Assembly: GCF_004784475.1 (NCBI RefSeq) | Contig: NZ_SRRT01000004.1 | Span: 310,001 to 374,000 of the forward strand | Direction of reading: 5' to 3' | Source of the DNA: Streptomyces bauhiniae | Lineage (GTDB): Bacteria > Actinomycetota > Actinomycetes > Streptomycetales > Streptomycetaceae | DNA length: 64,000 bases | Shown: in pieces, positions 9,528 to 17,394 of the stretch | How positions within the stretch are numbered: position 1 is the stretch's first letter | Layout of the letters: the number at the start of each line of letters is the position of its first letter | The notes under the pieces: model-generated | What the model was told of the DNA's origin: nothing | Seen by the model: the letters and a program-made list of their open reading frames with translations, nothing else | The model's database searches: none | Made by a program: the position numbers and the translations under genes

Positions 9528-10103
9528 ATGGCGCGTGCGGGGATTACGGCCGACCGGCTGGTCGCGGCCGCCGCCGAACTCGCGGACGAGGCCGGCTTCG
9601 AGCACGTCACCCTCTCCGCGCTGGCCCGGCGCTTCGGAGTGAAGGACGCCAGCCTCTACTCGCACGTCCGGAACCTGAACGACCTGCGCACCCGGCTGGC
9701 GCTGTACGCGGGCGGCGAGCTGATCGACCGCATCGCGGCGGCGGTCGCCGGACGCGCGGGCCGGGACGCGCTGACCGCCTTCGCGAACGCGTACCGCGCC
9801 TACGCCCTGGAGCACCCCGGCCGGTACGCGGCCACCCAGATCCGCATCGACCAGTCCCTGATCGCGGACTCCCCCGCCCTGCGCCGCACCGCCGAGATCA
9901 CCTACGGGATGCTGCGCGCCTACGGCCTGAACGAGCCCGACCTCACGGACGCGGTACGCCTGCTGCGCAGCACCTTCCACGGCTACTGCGTCCTCGAATC
10001 GGCGGGTGGCTTCGGCGCCGGCCGCGCGGTGGACGCCTCCTGGGAGAAGGGGGTCGAGGCGCTGCACCGGGCGCTGGAGAACTGGCCGAGGGAGAGCGCG
10101 TGA
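9528..10103 (+). CDS. TetR-family transcriptional regulator
   Basis: 191 residues, ATG with a strong AAGGAGGTG. The N-terminal helix-turn-helix (VTLSALARRFGVKDASLYSHVRNLNDL) is a typical TetR DNA-binding domain. The C-terminal ligand domain (FANAYRAYALEHPGRYAATQ) resembles the WHG-type TetR C-terminal family. Its stop overlaps the start of the alpha/beta-hydrolase gene (GTGA), so the regulator, hydrolase and homocysteine methyltransferase are one translationally coupled unit. It probably represses its own operon in response to a small ligand, which cannot be named. Confidence 0.88.
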   Translation: MARAGITADRLVAAAAELADEAGFEHVTLSALARRFGVKDASLYSHVRNLNDLRTRLALYAGGELIDRIAAAVAGRAGRDALTAFANAYRAYALEHPGRYAATQIRIDQSLIADSPALRRTAEITYGMLRAYGLNEPDLTDAVRLLRSTFHGYCVLESAGGFGAGRAVDASWEKGVEALHRALENWPRESA

Positions 10104-10795
10104 GGACCCCCGACTTCGACGTCACCGGCACCGGCCCGGTGCTGCTCCTCCTGCCGGGCGGCGCCGGGCATCCGATGGGGCTCGGCCCGCTGGTCGCGCG
10201 GCTGGCGCGCCGGTTCACCGTGGTGACGTACGACCCGCTGGGCCTGGCGCACGGGCGCCTCGGGGAGCCGGTGCCGGACCAGCGGCCGGAGGACTGGGCG
10301 GACGGCGCGGACCGGGTGCTGGCCGCCGTGCTGCCGGCCGGTGAGCTGGCGTACGTCTTCGGGACCAGCTCGGGCGGGATCGCGGCGCTCGCGCTGGCCG
10401 CGCGGCACCCGGCGCGGCTGGCGCACGTGGTCGCGCACGAGCCGCCGTGCGCGCTGGTGCTGCCGGACGGGGCCGAGCGGCGCCGGGAGCTGATCGCCGC
10501 GCTGGCCGGGCCCGGGCGACCGCCCGCCGAGGGGCCCGACGCGACCCCGATGGGCGTCTTCCTCGCGCATGTACTGCGCCCGTTCACCGCCTACGTCCCC
10601 GCACCCCCGCTCGCCCGGCTGACGCTCGCCGCAGGAGCGGACTCACGCGGCCAACTCCCCCACCGCACGGCCGCGTTCCTGTCCGGCGGCCCCCTCCTCG
10701 AACTCCCCGGCGGCCACCTCGGCACCGTGGAGCACCCGGAGGAGTTCGCGGACCGGCTCGCCGAGGCCCTCACCTCGATTAGCGTCGAGGGATGA
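10100..10795 (+). CDS. Alpha/beta-fold hydrolase
   Basis: 231 residues from a GTG overlapping the TetR stop. The oxyanion region LLLLPGGAGH, the nucleophile elbow GTSSGG and the C-terminal GGHLG histidine motif identify an alpha/beta-hydrolase. The catalytic acid is probably in AAGADSRG. Substrate unknown; small single-domain hydrolases like this are usually esterases, haloperoxidase-like enzymes or lactonases. Its ATGA overlap with the next gene ties it to homocysteine methyltransferase, and the preceding TetR may respond to its substrate. Confidence 0.85.
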   Translation: MRTPDFDVTGTGPVLLLLPGGAGHPMGLGPLVARLARRFTVVTYDPLGLAHGRLGEPVPDQRPEDWADGADRVLAAVLPAGELAYVFGTSSGGIAALALAARHPARLAHVVAHEPPCALVLPDGAERRRELIAALAGPGRPPAEGPDATPMGVFLAHVLRPFTAYVPAPPLARLTLAAGADSRGQLPHRTAAFLSGGPLLELPGGHLGTVEHPEEFADRLAEALTSISVEG

Positions 10796-11688
10796 GCACC
10801 GATCTGGCCACCGCCCTCACCGAGGGCCCGCCGCTCGTCCTGGACGGCGGCCTCTCCAACCAGTTGGCGTCGGCCGGGCACGACCTGAGCGACGAGCTGT
10901 GGTCGGCCCGCCTGCTCGCGGAGGCCCCGGAGGCGATCACCGAGGCCCACCTCGCCTACTACAGGGCCGGTGCCGACGTGGCGATCACCGCCAGCTACCA
11001 GGCCACCTTCGAGGGCTTCGCCCGGCGCGGCATCGACCACGCGGAAGCCGCGCGCCTGCTGACCTCCAGCGTCGAACTGGCCCGTGCGGCCGCCCGCCGC
11101 GCCGAGGCAACCCGCCCCCTCTGGGTCGCCGCCTCGGCGGGCCCGTACGGCGCGATGCTCGCGGACGGCTCCGAGTACCGGGGCCGCTACGGCCTGACCC
11201 GCACCGAGCTGGAACGCTTCCACCGCCCCCGCCTGGAGGTCCTGGCGGAGGCCGCCCCCGACATCCTGGCCCTGGAGACGATCCCCGACACCGACGAGGC
11301 AGCGGCCCTCCTGCACGCGGTACGCGGCCTGGGCATCCCCGCCTGGCTGTCCTACACCATCGACGGCAACCACACCCGCGCCGGCCAGCCCCTGGAGGCG
11401 GCATTCGCCCTGGCCGCCGACGCCGAGGAGATCATCGCGGTGGGCGTGAACTGCTGCGCCCCCGAGGACGTCCCGAGAGCGGTGGAAACCGCGGCCCGGA
11501 TCACCGGCAAACCAGTGGTCGCCTACCCCAACAGCGGCGAGACCTGGAACGCGCGAACCCGCTCCTGGGACAACGCCCCCACCCTCACCCCCGCCCTCTC
11601 CACCACCGGCGCCCGCCTCGTGGGCGGCTGCTGCCGCGTGGGCCCGGAGACGATCACCGCGATCGCGCGGGCTCTGGGCCGTACCTGA
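10792..11688 (+). CDS. mmuM: Homocysteine S-methyltransferase
   Basis: 298 residues, ATG overlapping the hydrolase stop. The enzyme transfers a methyl group from S-methylmethionine (or S-adenosylmethionine) to homocysteine, giving methionine. The zinc ligands are visible: a cysteine in VGVNCCAPED and the paired cysteines in GGCCRVGPETI near the C-terminus. The N-terminal LVLDGGLSNQLASAGHDL is the family signature. Length is normal for MmuM. It runs tail to tail with the HxlR regulator, with stop codons directly adjacent and no room for a terminator. Downstream of a TetR and a hydrolase, it may serve methionine salvage. Confidence 0.92.
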   Translation: MSTDLATALTEGPPLVLDGGLSNQLASAGHDLSDELWSARLLAEAPEAITEAHLAYYRAGADVAITASYQATFEGFARRGIDHAEAARLLTSSVELARAAARRAEATRPLWVAASAGPYGAMLADGSEYRGRYGLTRTELERFHRPRLEVLAEAAPDILALETIPDTDEAAALLHAVRGLGIPAWLSYTIDGNHTRAGQPLEAAFALAADAEEIIAVGVNCCAPEDVPRAVETAARITGKPVVAYPNSGETWNARTRSWDNAPTLTPALSTTGARLVGGCCRVGPETITAIARALGRT

Positions 11689-12051
11689 TCACTCGCCGGA
11701 CGCGGCTTCCTGTGCCGCCATGACCTCGTCACCGTGGTCGAAGGCCCAGGCGCCCACGGCGCCGATGGGGGCGAGGAAGGTCCGCCCCAGATCGGTGAGC
11801 CGGTACTCGACTCGCGGCGGCGCTCCGGGCCGCGGCCGCCGGGCCACCAGGCCGTTGTACTGAAGGCGGCGCAGTGTCTCGGTGAGGACCTTGGAGCTGA
11901 TGCCCCCGATCCGCTCCCGCAGTTCGACGGGGCGGAGCGGTCCGTCGCGCAACGCCCAGAGCACGACGGCGTTCCAGGTGTTCGAGAGCAGGTCGAAGGC
12001 GAGGCGGGCCCGGCAGTCGGCGAGGAACGCGTCGGTCGTCACGCACCACAT
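11689..12051 (-). CDS. HxlR-family transcriptional regulator
   Basis: 120 residues. A single winged-helix domain carries HxlR signatures: WALRDGPLRPVELRERIGGISSKVLTETL as the recognition region, then YRLTDLGRTFLAPI. Cysteines at positions 3 and 13 precede the first helix, as in HxlR proteins that sense oxidants or electrophiles; whether these do so is not shown. The start could also be the GTG nine bases downstream. It is divergent from an NADP-dependent oxidoreductase gene with 60 bases between, the usual arrangement of HxlR regulators with a target redox enzyme. A short inverted repeat lies between them. Confidence 0.87.
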   Translation of the reverse strand: MWCVTTDAFLADCRARLAFDLLSNTWNAVVLWALRDGPLRPVELRERIGGISSKVLTETLRRLQYNGLVARRPRPGAPPRVEYRLTDLGRTFLAPIGAVGAWAFDHGDEVMAAQEAASGE

Positions 12052-12073
12052 GGTGCCCGACGGGCTCCCTACC

Positions 12074-12088
12074 GTCGTTCCGGACGAC
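12074..12088. promoter_or_regulatory. Candidate HxlR operator between divergent genes
   Basis: GTCGT-TCCGG-ACGAC, a 5-bp inverted repeat with a 5-base spacer, sits in the 60-base space between the HxlR gene and the oxidoreductase gene. HxlR proteins bind such palindromes in divergent promoters. Arms are short, so chance occurrence in this GC-rich DNA is possible. Confidence 0.35.
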
Positions 12089-12111
12089 CGAACGGGGCGA
12101 AGGGACGAACG

Positions 12112-12762
12112 ATGAGGATCGGCGTACTGGGGACGGGCAACATGGCGGACGCCCTCGCCACCCACTGGGCGCGGGCCGGGCACGAGGTGCTCATCGGCGG
12201 GCGCGACCCGCACCGGGCGGCGCGCCTGGCGCGGGGCGTCGGTGGTGCCGCCCGTGCCGGCGGACTGCGCGAGGCGGCCGGGTTCGGGCAGGTGGTCCTG
12301 GCCGCACTGCCCTTCGGGGCGGGCGAGGAGGTGGTCGGCCGGCTGGGCCCGGCGCTGTCCGGGACGACGCTGCTGGACTGCTCGAACCCGGTGGGGCCCG
12401 GCTTCGGACTCCTCACGGCCCGGGGCCCGTCGGCCGCGGAACGGCTGGCGTCGGCGGCGCCGGAAGCCCATGTGGTCAAGGCGTTCAATCTCTGTCACGA
12501 GGACGTGTGGCGCATGCGGCCTCCGGTCTTCGGCGGCCGCGCCCTGTCCGTCCCGCTCTGCGGCGACGACGAGGAGTCCCTCGCGCTCGCCCGGGAACTG
12601 GTCCGGGACACGGGCTGCCTGCCGGTTTCGGCCGGGCCCCTCGCCCGGGCCGCCCTGCTGGAGGCGGCCGCCGCCCTGTTCATCGGGCTGTGGGTCGGTG
12701 AGGGAGCGGACGTCCAGTCGATCGTGCCGCCGCTGGCCTGGGCGTCCGGCCCCGCCCACTAG
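12112..12762 (+). CDS. NADP(H)-binding oxidoreductase, F420-dependent-NADP-reductase-like
   Basis: 216 residues. The N-terminal Rossmann motif MRIGVLGTGNMADALATHWARAGH and the following IGGRDPHRA segment fit binding of NADP phosphate. The family (NADP oxidoreductase, coenzyme F420-dependent type) includes F420H2:NADP reductases and related imine or ketone reductases. KAFNLCHEDVW in the middle is characteristic. It is divergent from HxlR, so the regulator probably controls it in response to a redox or electrophile signal. Substrate not determinable. The gene ends 11 bases before the convergent esterase gene. Confidence 0.82.
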   Translation: MRIGVLGTGNMADALATHWARAGHEVLIGGRDPHRAARLARGVGGAARAGGLREAAGFGQVVLAALPFGAGEEVVGRLGPALSGTTLLDCSNPVGPGFGLLTARGPSAAERLASAAPEAHVVKAFNLCHEDVWRMRPPVFGGRALSVPLCGDDEESLALARELVRDTGCLPVSAGPLARAALLEAAAALFIGLWVGEGADVQSIVPPLAWASGPAH

Positions 12763-12773
12763 CGCGCGGCTGC

Positions 12774-14318
12774 TCAGCGCCTCCGCAGCACCGGGGACCT
12801 CCGCAGGCGCCGTACCGCCGCGAGGCGGTCGGGTGACGGGGTCTGGCGGGGGACGAGGGGGCGCGTCCAGAGGGCGAGTTCCGCGTCTCGGGGGCCGTGG
12901 GCCAGGTGGGGGCCCGTGGTGGCGAAGACGCGGGTCGGGTGGGCGGCGTCCCAGGAGGGCCAGCCGGGGTCGCCCGTGGTGGCGAAGTCGACCCAGGAGG
13001 TGTGCATGGTGTCGGCGAGGGACTGGGGGGCGCCCTTGCCGGCCAGTTTCACGGCCTCCTCGACCTCGCCGGTGTCGAAGACGAAGCCGAGTTCCAGGGA
13101 GTGGCAGGCGCCGAGGGCGGGGCGGAGGGACGGCCAGGCGAATTCGTACACGTGGGAACGGGACGGGCGGGCGTCGGCCAGGCGGTGCAGGGGGAGGCGG
13201 AGCATGTGGTCGGTGACCATCTGGCCGACCAGCTCGGCGGCGCCCGCCTCGGGGTGCAGGGCGCGGTAGCCGCGCGGGACCTCGGAGCCGACGTGGCAGC
13301 GGGCCATCGCGCCGGCCAGCGCGACCGCGCCGAGCCGGTCGACGTGCTCGACCAGGCCGCCGGGCACCAGCCAGAGCCGGTACTCGTCGCGGGTCCAGCC
13401 CATCAGCAGGTCGACGCCGTGCGCCGCGTCGCCTGCGGTGAGGGCGGCCAGCGGGTCGGTGGGGACGAGGTCGCCGTCGACGACGATGCCGAAGCCGGGC
13501 CCGCCCAGGATGGGGCTGCTGCGGCGGCTGACCTCGGCCTGGGTGCGCAGCAGCAGGTCGCGGTCGACGTCGGCGAAGGCGGCTGCGGTCGCGGGGATCT
13601 TCAGGCGGGTCGCCATCCGGCGGACCATGCGCCGGACCTTCTCCCGGTCCGAGACCTCCGGCGCCCCGCTCTGGAGCACCGCCCGCCGGACCAGTCCGCG
13701 CGCCTGCGGGGCCGCGATGAGCACGCCCGTGCTGATGGCGCCGGCCGACTGCCCGGCCAGGGTGACGTTGCCGGGGTCGCCGCCGAAGGCCGCGATGGAC
13801 TCGTGGACCCAGCGCAGCGCGGCGAGCTGGTCGCGCAGGCCCAGGTTGGCGGGGGCGTCGGGGAAGAGTCCGTAGCCCTCGACGCCGAGCCGGTAGTTGA
13901 CCGAGACGAGGACGACGCCGTCGCGGGCGAAGGCGCGCCCGTCGTACACCGGTACCGCCGAGGAACCCCTGGTCAGCGCGCCGCCGTGCAGCCAGACCAG
14001 CACCGGGAGACGGGCGCCGGGGCCGGGCTCGGGGGTCCAGACGTTGAGGCTCAGACAGTCGTCGCCGGGGACCGAGGGGTCGGAGAGGTACTGGGCGAAC
14101 GCCTCGGAGTACGGGGGTTTCGGCGGGGTCGGCCCGAAGGCTCCGGCGTCGCGCACGCCGTCCCAGGGCTCGGGCGGCTCGGGGGCGCGGAAGCGGCGGA
14201 TGCCGAAGGGGGGTGCGGCGTAGGGGATGCCACGGAACACCGCGTTCCCGTGCTCGTACCGGCCGCGTACCGCGCCGTACGGGGTGCGGGCCACCGGGCC
14301 CGTCCGGTCAGCCGTCAT
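12774..14318 (-). CDS. Type-B carboxylesterase/lipase
   Basis: 514 residues from MTADRTGPVARTPYGAVRG; the frame is open upstream but lacks similarity. Family signatures are present in order: RGIPYAAPPFGIRRF, DCLSLNVWTP, LVWLHGG, then the nucleophile LAGQSAGA, where most relatives have GESAGG. The catalytic His is in ACHSLELGFVF and the acid is likely the Glu in TRDEYRLW. No signal peptide, so probably cytoplasmic. It hydrolyses carboxylic esters; the natural substrate is unknown. It runs convergently with the oxidoreductase gene. Confidence 0.9.
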   Translation of the reverse strand: MTADRTGPVARTPYGAVRGRYEHGNAVFRGIPYAAPPFGIRRFRAPEPPEPWDGVRDAGAFGPTPPKPPYSEAFAQYLSDPSVPGDDCLSLNVWTPEPGPGARLPVLVWLHGGALTRGSSAVPVYDGRAFARDGVVLVSVNYRLGVEGYGLFPDAPANLGLRDQLAALRWVHESIAAFGGDPGNVTLAGQSAGAISTGVLIAAPQARGLVRRAVLQSGAPEVSDREKVRRMVRRMATRLKIPATAAAFADVDRDLLLRTQAEVSRRSSPILGGPGFGIVVDGDLVPTDPLAALTAGDAAHGVDLLMGWTRDEYRLWLVPGGLVEHVDRLGAVALAGAMARCHVGSEVPRGYRALHPEAGAAELVGQMVTDHMLRLPLHRLADARPSRSHVYEFAWPSLRPALGACHSLELGFVFDTGEVEEAVKLAGKGAPQSLADTMHTSWVDFATTGDPGWPSWDAAHPTRVFATTGPHLAHGPRDAELALWTRPLVPRQTPSPDRLAAVRRLRRSPVLRRR

Positions 14319-14416
14319 CGCCCACCAGCCCTTCGTCGCCGGTGCGGCCGCCGTGGCGGCACGCACCACATCTGTCTCTCAGAGCGCCGCGCGGAGTGGA
14401 TCTATTCCGGCGCACC

Positions 14417-14432
14417 GACCGTCCGTACGGTC
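14417..14432 (-). terminator. Short hairpin at the 3' end of the BrkB-type gene
   Basis: GACCGT-CCGT-ACGGTC, a 6-bp perfect stem with a 4-base loop, overlaps the stop codon of the 14431-15573 gene and precedes the esterase gene on the same strand. No T-run follows. It may be a terminator or an operator-like palindrome for the esterase. Confidence 0.3.
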
Positions 14433-15573
14433 AGTCGTCGTCCTGGTGGCCCTTGGGCGGCTGGTGGCCGTTGCGGGTGTGGCCGCGCAGCCGGCCGGTG
14501 ATGTCCTCCGGGGGCAGGAAGCGGGACCAGCGCTCGGGGAACTCGGACGGCATGTCCGGGTCGTCCGGGTCGGCGTCGCGCAGCCCGGCCGCCCAGGCGA
14601 CGTAGTCCGCGACCTGGGCCTCCCGCTGGCGTTCGTTGGCCTCGCGGGCGGCGGCGGTCGCGGCGGCGGGCCAGACCCGGTCGATGGCGGCGTTGACGGC
14701 GGCGCCGACCAGCACGGCGAAGGCGGACACGCCGATCCACAGCAGCACCGCGACGGCGGCGGCGAGGGAGCCATAGATGGTGGCGCCCTCGATGGTGTGG
14801 GTGAGGTAGACGCGCAGCAGGAGGCTGCCCAGGACCCACATGGCGAGCGCGACCAGCGCGCCGGGCACGTCCTCGATCCACGGCGAGCGGACCGGGACGG
14901 AGACGTGGTACAGCGTGGTCAGGAAGACGATGGAGAGCACGATGACGACCGGCCAGTACAGCACCTGGACGACCGTCGCCGACCAGGGCAGCACCCCGAC
15001 CACCGCGTCCGGCCCGGCCACCATCAGCGGCAGCGCCACCGAGCCGATCAGCAGGGCGACCACGAACAGCAGGAACGCCATGATCCGGGTCTTGACGATG
15101 CCCCGGACCCCGTCGAGGCCGTACATCACGGTGATGGTGTCGATGAAGACGTTCACCGCGCGCGAGCCCGACCAGAGGGCGAACAGGAAGCCGATGGAGA
15201 TGACGTCGGGCCGGCCGCCCTTCATCACGTCGTCCAGGATCGGCTCGGCGATCTCCTTGACGCCCTTGTCGGACAGGACGGTGCGGGAGGCTTCGAGGAG
15301 GTTGGTCTCCAGGCTGTGGATGGTGTCGGCGCCGGTCCAGTCGTCGACGTAGCCGAGCAGGCCGATGAGGCTGAGCAGCAGCGGGGGCACGGACAGCAGC
15401 GTGAAGAACGCGGCCTCGGCGGCGAGGCCCAGGATGCGGTACTCCATGCAGGAATTGACGGTGTCCGTCAGCAGCAGCCAGGCCGTCCTCCGTTTGGAGA
15501 CGTTCCGGTAGAGAGCCTTGGCCCGGTGGAGGCGACCGTGGGGCCGCTGGGAGGATTCGCTTGCTGACTGCAC
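14431..15573 (-). CDS. YihY/BrkB-family inner-membrane protein
   Basis: 380 residues, GTG start. Six or so hydrophobic helices lie between about residues 50 and 320 (AAFFTLLSVPPLLLSLIGLLG, IMAFLLFVVALLIGSVALPL, VLYWPVVIVLSIVFLTTLY and others). The family motif IYGSLAAAVAVLLWIGVSAFAVLVGAAVNAAI is near the C-terminus. Once called ribonuclease BN in error, the family has no established transport substrate. The C-terminal tail is hydrophilic and ends in a Lys/His/Asp-rich stretch. No clear SD precedes the GTG; TACCGT six bases upstream could be a -10 box for a leaderless transcript, but no -35 is evident. Confidence 0.9.
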   Translation of the reverse strand: MQSASESSQRPHGRLHRAKALYRNVSKRRTAWLLLTDTVNSCMEYRILGLAAEAAFFTLLSVPPLLLSLIGLLGYVDDWTGADTIHSLETNLLEASRTVLSDKGVKEIAEPILDDVMKGGRPDVISIGFLFALWSGSRAVNVFIDTITVMYGLDGVRGIVKTRIMAFLLFVVALLIGSVALPLMVAGPDAVVGVLPWSATVVQVLYWPVVIVLSIVFLTTLYHVSVPVRSPWIEDVPGALVALAMWVLGSLLLRVYLTHTIEGATIYGSLAAAVAVLLWIGVSAFAVLVGAAVNAAIDRVWPAAATAAAREANERQREAQVADYVAWAAGLRDADPDDPDMPSEFPERWSRFLPPEDITGRLRGHTRNGHQPPKGHQDDD

Positions 15574-15933
15574 GTCCTAACGGTATCCGCCGCACCACGC
15601 GCCCCTCACCTCGCGGGGGCACGCTTGTGCGGCGACCCGGCGGACGGTGCGGCGCCGCGGGGGCGGTGCCGCGCCGACTCGGCACCGCCCCCGCGACACG
15701 GGCCCGCGACGGGGCGCGAACGCCGCCCTTGAGGCGGCGCGGGAGTCAAGTCTCCTGCCGCCCTTCCGGGTTCACCAGGGTTGCAGGGGGTTGCAACTTG
15801 TCGCCGACAGTGCGCGGAGGGTGTTCCCCCCGACCGGGGACCGACGGCAGTATGGGGGCGTCGGCCGACCGGAAACCGCCCTCCGGACGGCTTGACAGGG
15901 CCGTGCGCGCTGTCCGGAGAGGGAAGGACTCCC
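15574..15933. other. 360-base divergent intergenic region with strong secondary structure
   Basis: No gene seen. It holds a 16-bp perfect inverted repeat (listed separately) and a second, imperfect hairpin at about 15733-15765 (GGCGGC and GGGAG arms facing CTCCTGCCGCC). A duplicated GGTTGCA at about 15777-15797 and a TTGACAG facing CTGTC near 15893-15912 are also present. The last could be the -35 area of the GAF-regulator promoter. No tRNA fold could be closed here. Confidence 0.5.
15656..15695. repeat. 16-bp perfect inverted repeat, 8-base loop
   Basis: The arms CGCGGGGGCGGTGCCG and CGGCACCGCCCCCGCG are perfectly complementary around CGCCGACT. It lies 83 bases upstream of the BrkB-type gene and 239 bases upstream of the GAF regulator, which point away from each other. 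It is therefore not at the 3' end of any recognised gene. It may terminate an unrecognised short transcript or act in one of the two 5' regions. Confidence 0.7.
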
Positions 15934-17220
15934 GTGGTGAACCCGCCAAGTGACGTGGCGCGTCCGACCGCCGCCGACCCGCCGCGCACGGCGCGCATGC
16001 TGGCGCAGGTCCGCGAGGCGACGCTCGCCGGGCGACGTGCGCCGATGGCACCCCGGCCGGTGATCGGACAGTCCTGGGAACGGATGCTGCGCGACGGCGT
16101 CGACCCCGACCGGGACGTCAGGGCGGGGCTGTTGAGCGCCGAGGAGGTGCGCCGCCGCCGGGAGGAGTCGCCGCTCCGGCACGTCCTGCCGGTACTGCGG
16201 GAGGGGCTGCTTTCGGTCGCGGACGTGGCCCGCCACATCATGGTCGTCGCGGACGCGGACAGCCGGGTGCTGTGGCGGGAGGGCTCGCCCGCCGTGCTGC
16301 GCCGGGCGGACGGGCTCGGCTTCGAGATCGGCGCGGACTGGAGCGAGGCGGTCGTGGGCACCAACGGGGTCGGCACCCCGGCGGTGGTGCGGCGGCCGGT
16401 GCAGGTGTTCGCCGCCGAGCACTTCGTCCGCTCGCACGCCGCCTGGACGTGCGCGGGAGCGCCGGTCACCGATCCCCGGGACGGGCGGCTGATCGGCGTG
16501 GTGGACATCAGCGGTCCGCTGGAGAGCATGCATCCGGCGACCCTCGCCTGGGTGGAGTCGGTCGCCCGGCTCGCCGAGGCCCGGCTGCGCGAGCTGCACC
16601 TCGGCTCCCTGGAGCAACTGCGGTCGGTGGCCGCGCCGGTGCTGGCCCGGCTGGACGGACGCGCGCTCGTGGTGGACCGGGACGGCTGGTCGGCGGCGGT
16701 GACGGGGATGCCGTACGTACGCCGCATCACGCTGCCCAAGTCGCTTTCTCTGGGCAGGCGTTGGCTGCCGGGGCTGGGGATGTGCGCGGTGGAGCCGCTG
16801 GCCGGGGGCTGGTTGCTGCGGGCGTCCGCCGAAACGCCGGACGGCACGGGGAGGTTGGTGCTCGACCTGTCCCACCCCGAGCGCCGGCTGCTCACGGTGT
16901 CCGACGCGGGCGGCACCTGGACCCGTGAACCCAGTGAGCGGCACGCGGAGTTGCTGTACCTGCTCGTGGCCCAGCGTGCGGGGCGCAGTGCGGCGGGGCT
17001 GGCCGAGGACGTGTTCGGCGACCCCTCCCGCACGGTCACCGTCCGCGCGGAGATGTCGCGGGTACGCCGATATCTCGGGGCGCTCCTCCTGCATCGGCCG
17101 TACCGGCTGCGGGAGGACGCGGAGGCCGAGGTGCTGCTCCCGGACGACCCCCGTGACCTGCTGCCGCGCTCCACGGCACCGGGGATCGCGGTGCGCCGCA
17201 CGGCACACGGGACGCGTTGA
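15934..17220 (+). CDS. GAF-domain transcriptional regulator (AcoR-like, without AAA domain)
   Basis: 428 residues from the first of two consecutive GTG codons, chosen because GGGAAGG lies upstream. The N-terminal part (RPVIGQSWERMLRDGVDPD) matches the start of AcoR-type activators. A GAF domain follows (about 90-215: IMVVADADSRVLWREG, VGTNGVGTPAVVRRPVQVFAAEHF, LIGVVDISGP). The sigma-54 ATPase domain of AcoR is absent. The C-terminus (LLYLLVAQRAGRSAAGLAEDVFG...RAEMSRVRRYLG) looks like a winged helix. In Streptomyces such proteins often neighbour aldehyde dehydrogenase genes; none is here, so the target is unknown. Confidence 0.8.
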   Translation: MVNPPSDVARPTAADPPRTARMLAQVREATLAGRRAPMAPRPVIGQSWERMLRDGVDPDRDVRAGLLSAEEVRRRREESPLRHVLPVLREGLLSVADVARHIMVVADADSRVLWREGSPAVLRRADGLGFEIGADWSEAVVGTNGVGTPAVVRRPVQVFAAEHFVRSHAAWTCAGAPVTDPRDGRLIGVVDISGPLESMHPATLAWVESVARLAEARLRELHLGSLEQLRSVAAPVLARLDGRALVVDRDGWSAAVTGMPYVRRITLPKSLSLGRRWLPGLGMCAVEPLAGGWLLRASAETPDGTGRLVLDLSHPERRLLTVSDAGGTWTREPSERHAELLYLLVAQRAGRSAAGLAEDVFGDPSRTVTVRAEMSRVRRYLGALLLHRPYRLREDAEAEVLLPDDPRDLLPRSTAPGIAVRRTAHGTR

Positions 17221-17394
17221 GCGCCCCCTTTCACGCCGGGCGCCTCCTGCCGCACACCGGGCACCTTCCGCGTATTTGCGGCCTCTTGGCCCCGGCGCGC
17301 CGCGTGCTGCCGTAGCATCCGAGGCGGGTCCGCCCCGTGCCGGGTGATCAACATGACGATCGCCGGGCGCAGTTGGCCCGCCTCGGGAGGAGAC

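Noticed and set aside
15700..15800. Possible tRNA-like sequence (GCGGGAGTCAAGTCTCCTGCCGCCC)
   Set aside because: It forms a simple imperfect hairpin; no acceptor stem, D-arm or GTTCGA loop could be fitted.
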